Source of the DNA: Chloroflexota bacterium
Lineage (GTDB): Bacteria; Chloroflexota; Limnocylindria; QHBO01
Reading direction: 5' to 3'
Length of the DNA stretch: 8,296 bases
NCBI GenBank assembly: GCA_005882055.1
Contig: VBGQ01000099.1
Location: 1 to 8,296 of the forward strand
Shown here: positions 5,973 to 8,296 of the stretch, piece by piece
Layout: every line of letters begins with the position of its first letter
How positions within the stretch are numbered: position 1 is the first letter of the stretch
Made by a program: the position numbers and the translations under genes
The notes under the pieces: generated by a model
Seen by the model: only the letters and a program-made list of their open reading frames with translations
The model's database searches: none
Told to the model about the DNA's origin: nothing

Positions 5973-6092
5973 CTAGTAGCCGGGCCCTCCGCTCGCGCCA
6001 CCGCCCTGCTGGCAGGCAGCCAGGACGAGGGTCAGCGCACTAACGAGAAATGGCCCCACTCGAATCACGAGGTTGTGTACGCGTTCAGCCAT
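5973..6092 (-). CDS. Predicted 39-residue small lipoprotein
   Basis: An ATG-to-TAG frame of 39 codons encodes a compact lipoprotein signal. There is a short N-terminus with Arg4 and Arg11, a hydrophobic core FLVSALTLVLAA (15-26), a lipobox LAAC (24-27) with the lipid-accepting Cys27, and a 12-residue mature tail QQGGGASGGPGY. After signal peptidase II cleavage the product would be a lipidated 13-residue peptide on the outer face of the membrane. It lies 38 bases downstream of the PAS-GGDEF-EAL gene on the same strand, so it may be co-transcribed with it. I found no clear Shine-Dalgarno. The frame is short, so chance is possible, but the order of basic, hydrophobic, lipobox and Gly-rich parts is hard to get by accident. 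I do not recognise a named family. Confidence 0.6.
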   Translation of the reverse strand: MAERVHNLVIRVGPFLVSALTLVLAACQQGGGASGGPGY

Positions 6093-6130
6093 GACGTGAT
6101 AGGTGCGCAAGTTCCAGGCCGGTTAGCCGC

Positions 6131-8296
6131 TTAGGCCTGGGCGGCCCGAGGACGTCGCACCTTCGTTGCGCGCCGCGGGGCGGGGTTGCGGCGCCGCTCA
6201 TCGCGGGTCAGGTTGGCGCGTAGGGCATCGGCGATCTGGCTGGCGCCGGTCGGCCGCGAGAAGAGGAATCCCTGGCCGAGGTGGCAGCCCAGCTCCCGCA
6301 GGCGCTCCGTCTGCCCGGATCGCTCGATCCCCTCGGCAACGGTCTCCAGGCCCAGCGTCGTCGCCAGGCCGATGGCCGCCTCGATCACGGCCAGGTCGCT
6401 CGCCTTGGCGCTCATGCGCTGGACGAAGCTGCGGTCGATCTTCAGCACGTCGACCGGGAAGCGGCTCAGGTAGCCGAGCGACGAGAAGCCGGTCCCGAAA
6501 TCGTCGATGGCGATGCGCACGCCCATCTCGCGGATGGCGGCCAGGCGGCCGATCACCGCCTCGGAATCGTCGACCAGCACGCCCTCGGTGACCTCCAGGG
6601 TGAGCCGATGACCAGGCAGGCCTGACTCGCGAAGCGCTGCGGCAACGTCGTCGACGATCGCCCCGTCGTGGACCTGCTTCACCGACAGATTCACGCTGAG
6701 CGTCAGCTCCGGCGAGGCCAACCCCTGCTCGATCCACTCCGCCAGCTGGCGGCACGACTCGCTCATGACCCAACGACCGATCTCCACGATCAGCCCCGAT
6801 TCCTCCGCGAGTGGAATGAAGTTATCGGGCTCGAGCAGGCCGCGGGTCGGATGGTTCCAGCGCAGCAGCGCTTCGAGGCCAACGATGCGGTCGCTGTCGA
6901 GCGCGACGATGGGCTGGTAGACGATCGCGAACTCATGGGCCTCGAGGGCCACCCGCAGGTCGTGCTCGAGCTCGAGCCGCGCCACCGCGGTGGTGTGCAA
7001 GCCCGGGTCGTAGCGGCGCAGCCCGCTCTTGCCCTCCGCCTTGGCCTGGTACATGGCCAGGTCCGCGTTACGCAGCAGAAGGTTGCCGTCCTCGCCCGGC
7101 GCCGCTACCGCGTAGCCCACGCTGGCACGGACGAAGACCTCCGTCTCACCGATCTGGAAGGCGGGGGCCAGCGCCTTGGTGAGTCGTCGGCCGAGGTCGT
7201 TGGGATCCATCTCGGCTGGAATGTCCTCCGCCAGCACGGCGAACTCGTCGCCGCCCAGGCGGGCGACCGTGTCGATCGACCGCACGGCCCCGCTCAGCCG
7301 CTGGCCAACGGCGGTGAGCAGCAGGTCGCCGGCCGCGTGGCCCAGGCTGTCATTGACGGTCTTGAAATCGTCGAGGTCGAGGAAGAAGACAGCGAGCCGC
7401 TGCCCGTCCGCGACGCGCTGCAGGCGTGCCACGGCGTGCTCGAGGCGGTCCCGGAGCAGCGCCCGATTGGAGAGCCCGGTCAACGGGTCCTCGAGAGCCT
7501 GGCGTCGGAGCTGCTCCTCCATGGCGCGCTGCTCGGTGACGTCGCGGTAGGTGAGCGCGATCCCGCCGACCGCCGGATCGTGGGTGAGGTTCTTGCCGAA
7601 GGCCACGACGCGGCGCCAACCTCCGTCCGCGTGCCGGACACGGACCTCTGCGTTCACCTCGGCGCCAGGGGCGCTGACCAGCTGCTGCATGTGGGTGCTG
7701 GCGAGCGACGCGTCGTCAGAGTGGATGAGCGCGGTGGCATCGGTCCCCAAACGCTCGCTGACCGGATAACCCAGGACGCGCTCGACGGCGGGGCTTTCGT
7801 AGAGGATGGTGCCTTTGGGATCGATGATCGAGAAGACATCGGTCGAATGCTGGACCAGGGCGCGGAATCGACGCTCGGCGCGGACTTGCGAGCGCCGAGT
7901 GAACCACAGCAGACCGATGATCAGGCCGCTTGCCAGGATGACGGTGATTGCCGAATTTGCCGCCTTACGGCTGGCCGCCTGCTGCGCATCACGGTGATAG
8001 GACGCCTGGGTGGAGGAGAGCGTGGATTCCAGGAGGTCGTGGACCGGCGCGATGGTTCCTGCCTCGAATCGGCCTGCCTCACCGATGGCCCCCGAGGAGA
8101 GCATCACCAGCTCCTGGTCGACGTCGGCGACGTACGCATCGAAGGCCAGCACGCTTCGCGAGAGGCGCGGCTCGGTGGGGCTCTCGGAGCGCAGGCGCAC
8201 GAGCGCCTGCTTGGCGGCCGACCAGGTTTCGCGGAACCCGGTCATCATGCTGGCGTCAGTGCGCCCTTCGGCGAGCGCCTGCCATTCAGCCCCGGC
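6131..8296 (-). CDS. Membrane-bound PAS-GGDEF-EAL cyclic-di-GMP enzyme, 5' end outside the window
   Basis: This protein should make (GGDEF) and break down (EAL) cyclic-di-GMP at the membrane. Numbered from the ATG at 8248, residues 1-95 are a helical, probably extracytoplasmic sensor region, 98-116 a membrane segment, 125-240 a PAS domain with its PAC tail, 253-413 GGDEF and 430-680 EAL. GGDEF (332-336) is intact, with RSID (323-326) as the RxxD inhibition site and DLDDFKTVND (291-300). The EAL domain keeps Glu459, Asn520, Glu552, Asp582-Asp583, Lys603, Glu639 and Gln659, so phosphodiesterase activity is expected. The frame stays open for 16 codons above 8248 to the window edge, and no ribosome site precedes that ATG. 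The true start, probably with another membrane segment, thus lies beyond 8296. The C-terminus is an unusual Arg/Pro-rich tail. Confidence 0.92.
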   Translation of the reverse strand, partial: AGAEWQALAEGRTDASMMTGFRETWSAAKQALVRLRSESPTEPRLSRSVLAFDAYVADVDQELVMLSSGAIGEAGRFEAGTIAPVHDLLESTLSSTQASYHRDAQQAASRKAANSAITVILASGLIIGLLWFTRRSQVRAERRFRALVQHSTDVFSIIDPKGTILYESPAVERVLGYPVSERLGTDATALIHSDDASLASTHMQQLVSAPGAEVNAEVRVRHADGGWRRVVAFGKNLTHDPAVGGIALTYRDVTEQRAMEEQLRRQALEDPLTGLSNRALLRDRLEHAVARLQRVADGQRLAVFFLDLDDFKTVNDSLGHAAGDLLLTAVGQRLSGAVRSIDTVARLGGDEFAVLAEDIPAEMDPNDLGRRLTKALAPAFQIGETEVFVRASVGYAVAAPGEDGNLLLRNADLAMYQAKAEGKSGLRRYDPGLHTTAVARLELEHDLRVALEAHEFAIVYQPIVALDSDRIVGLEALLRWNHPTRGLLEPDNFIPLAEESGLIVEIGRWVMSESCRQLAEWIEQGLASPELTLSVNLSVKQVHDGAIVDDVAAALRESGLPGHRLTLEVTEGVLVDDSEAVIGRLAAIREMGVRIAIDDFGTGFSSLGYLSRFPVDVLKIDRSFVQRMSAKASDLAVIEAAIGLATTLGLETVAEGIERSGQTERLRELGCHLGQGFLFSRPTGASQIADALRANLTRDERRRNPAPRRATKVRRPRAAQA

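Noticed and set aside
5957..5983. Terminator hairpin between the acetyltransferase and lipoprotein genes
   Set aside because: CCGGCT and AGCCGG can pair, but the loop is 15 bases, the stem is only 6 bp and no T-run follows, so it is too weak to call.

Overview
The window is high-GC DNA (about two thirds G+C by eye) with densely packed bacterial genes. Composition, the ABC-2 exporter operon type (permease starting GYRGYDGPRLGRR) and the GAF/GGDEF multidomain sensors suggest Chloroflexota (Limnocylindria-like) or, less likely, Actinobacteriota. This assignment is an impression from protein style, not a search result. There is no tRNA, rRNA, CRISPR array, transposase or phage gene, and no gene-free stretch longer than 300 bases.

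Layout. (1) 5-2552, plus strand: an ABC-2 type exporter operon of permease, ATPase and permease. Adjacent genes overlap by four bases (GTGA, ATGA). The ATPase frame is intact from 868 to 1824 except for one in-frame TAG at 1642, which cuts off the last ~60 residues. (2) 2559-4642, minus strand: a membrane-anchored GAF-GAF-GGDEF diguanylate cyclase, convergent with the exporter and broken by a one-base frameshift near 3863. (3) 4725-5582, minus: an S-adenosylmethionine hydrolase (DUF62 family) with its D-R-H catalytic triad. (4) 5647-5964, plus: a 105-aa minimal GNAT acetyltransferase of the Acetyltransf_CG type, divergent from the hydrolase. (5) 5973-6092, minus: a 39-aa predicted lipoprotein. 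(6) 6131-8296, minus: a large membrane-bound PAS-GGDEF-EAL protein whose 5' end lies outside the window.

How the genes work together. The exporter genes form one transcription unit, probably continuing upstream of base 1. The two GGDEF proteins imply local control of cyclic-di-GMP: one synthesises it, and the other could both make and degrade it. Nothing ties the SAM hydrolase or the acetyltransferase functionally to them.

Most worth following up: the amber codon, which lies inside a small hairpin and overlaps a Shine-Dalgarno-like AGGAG followed by GTG; the GAF frameshift; the unannotated micro-lipoprotein; and a TANNNT hexamer 6-9 bases before the start codon of all three genes that begin a transcription unit inside the window, a pattern of leaderless transcription. 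I see no convincing new multi-gene system. Two coding lesions in 8.3 kb may simply be draft-assembly errors.
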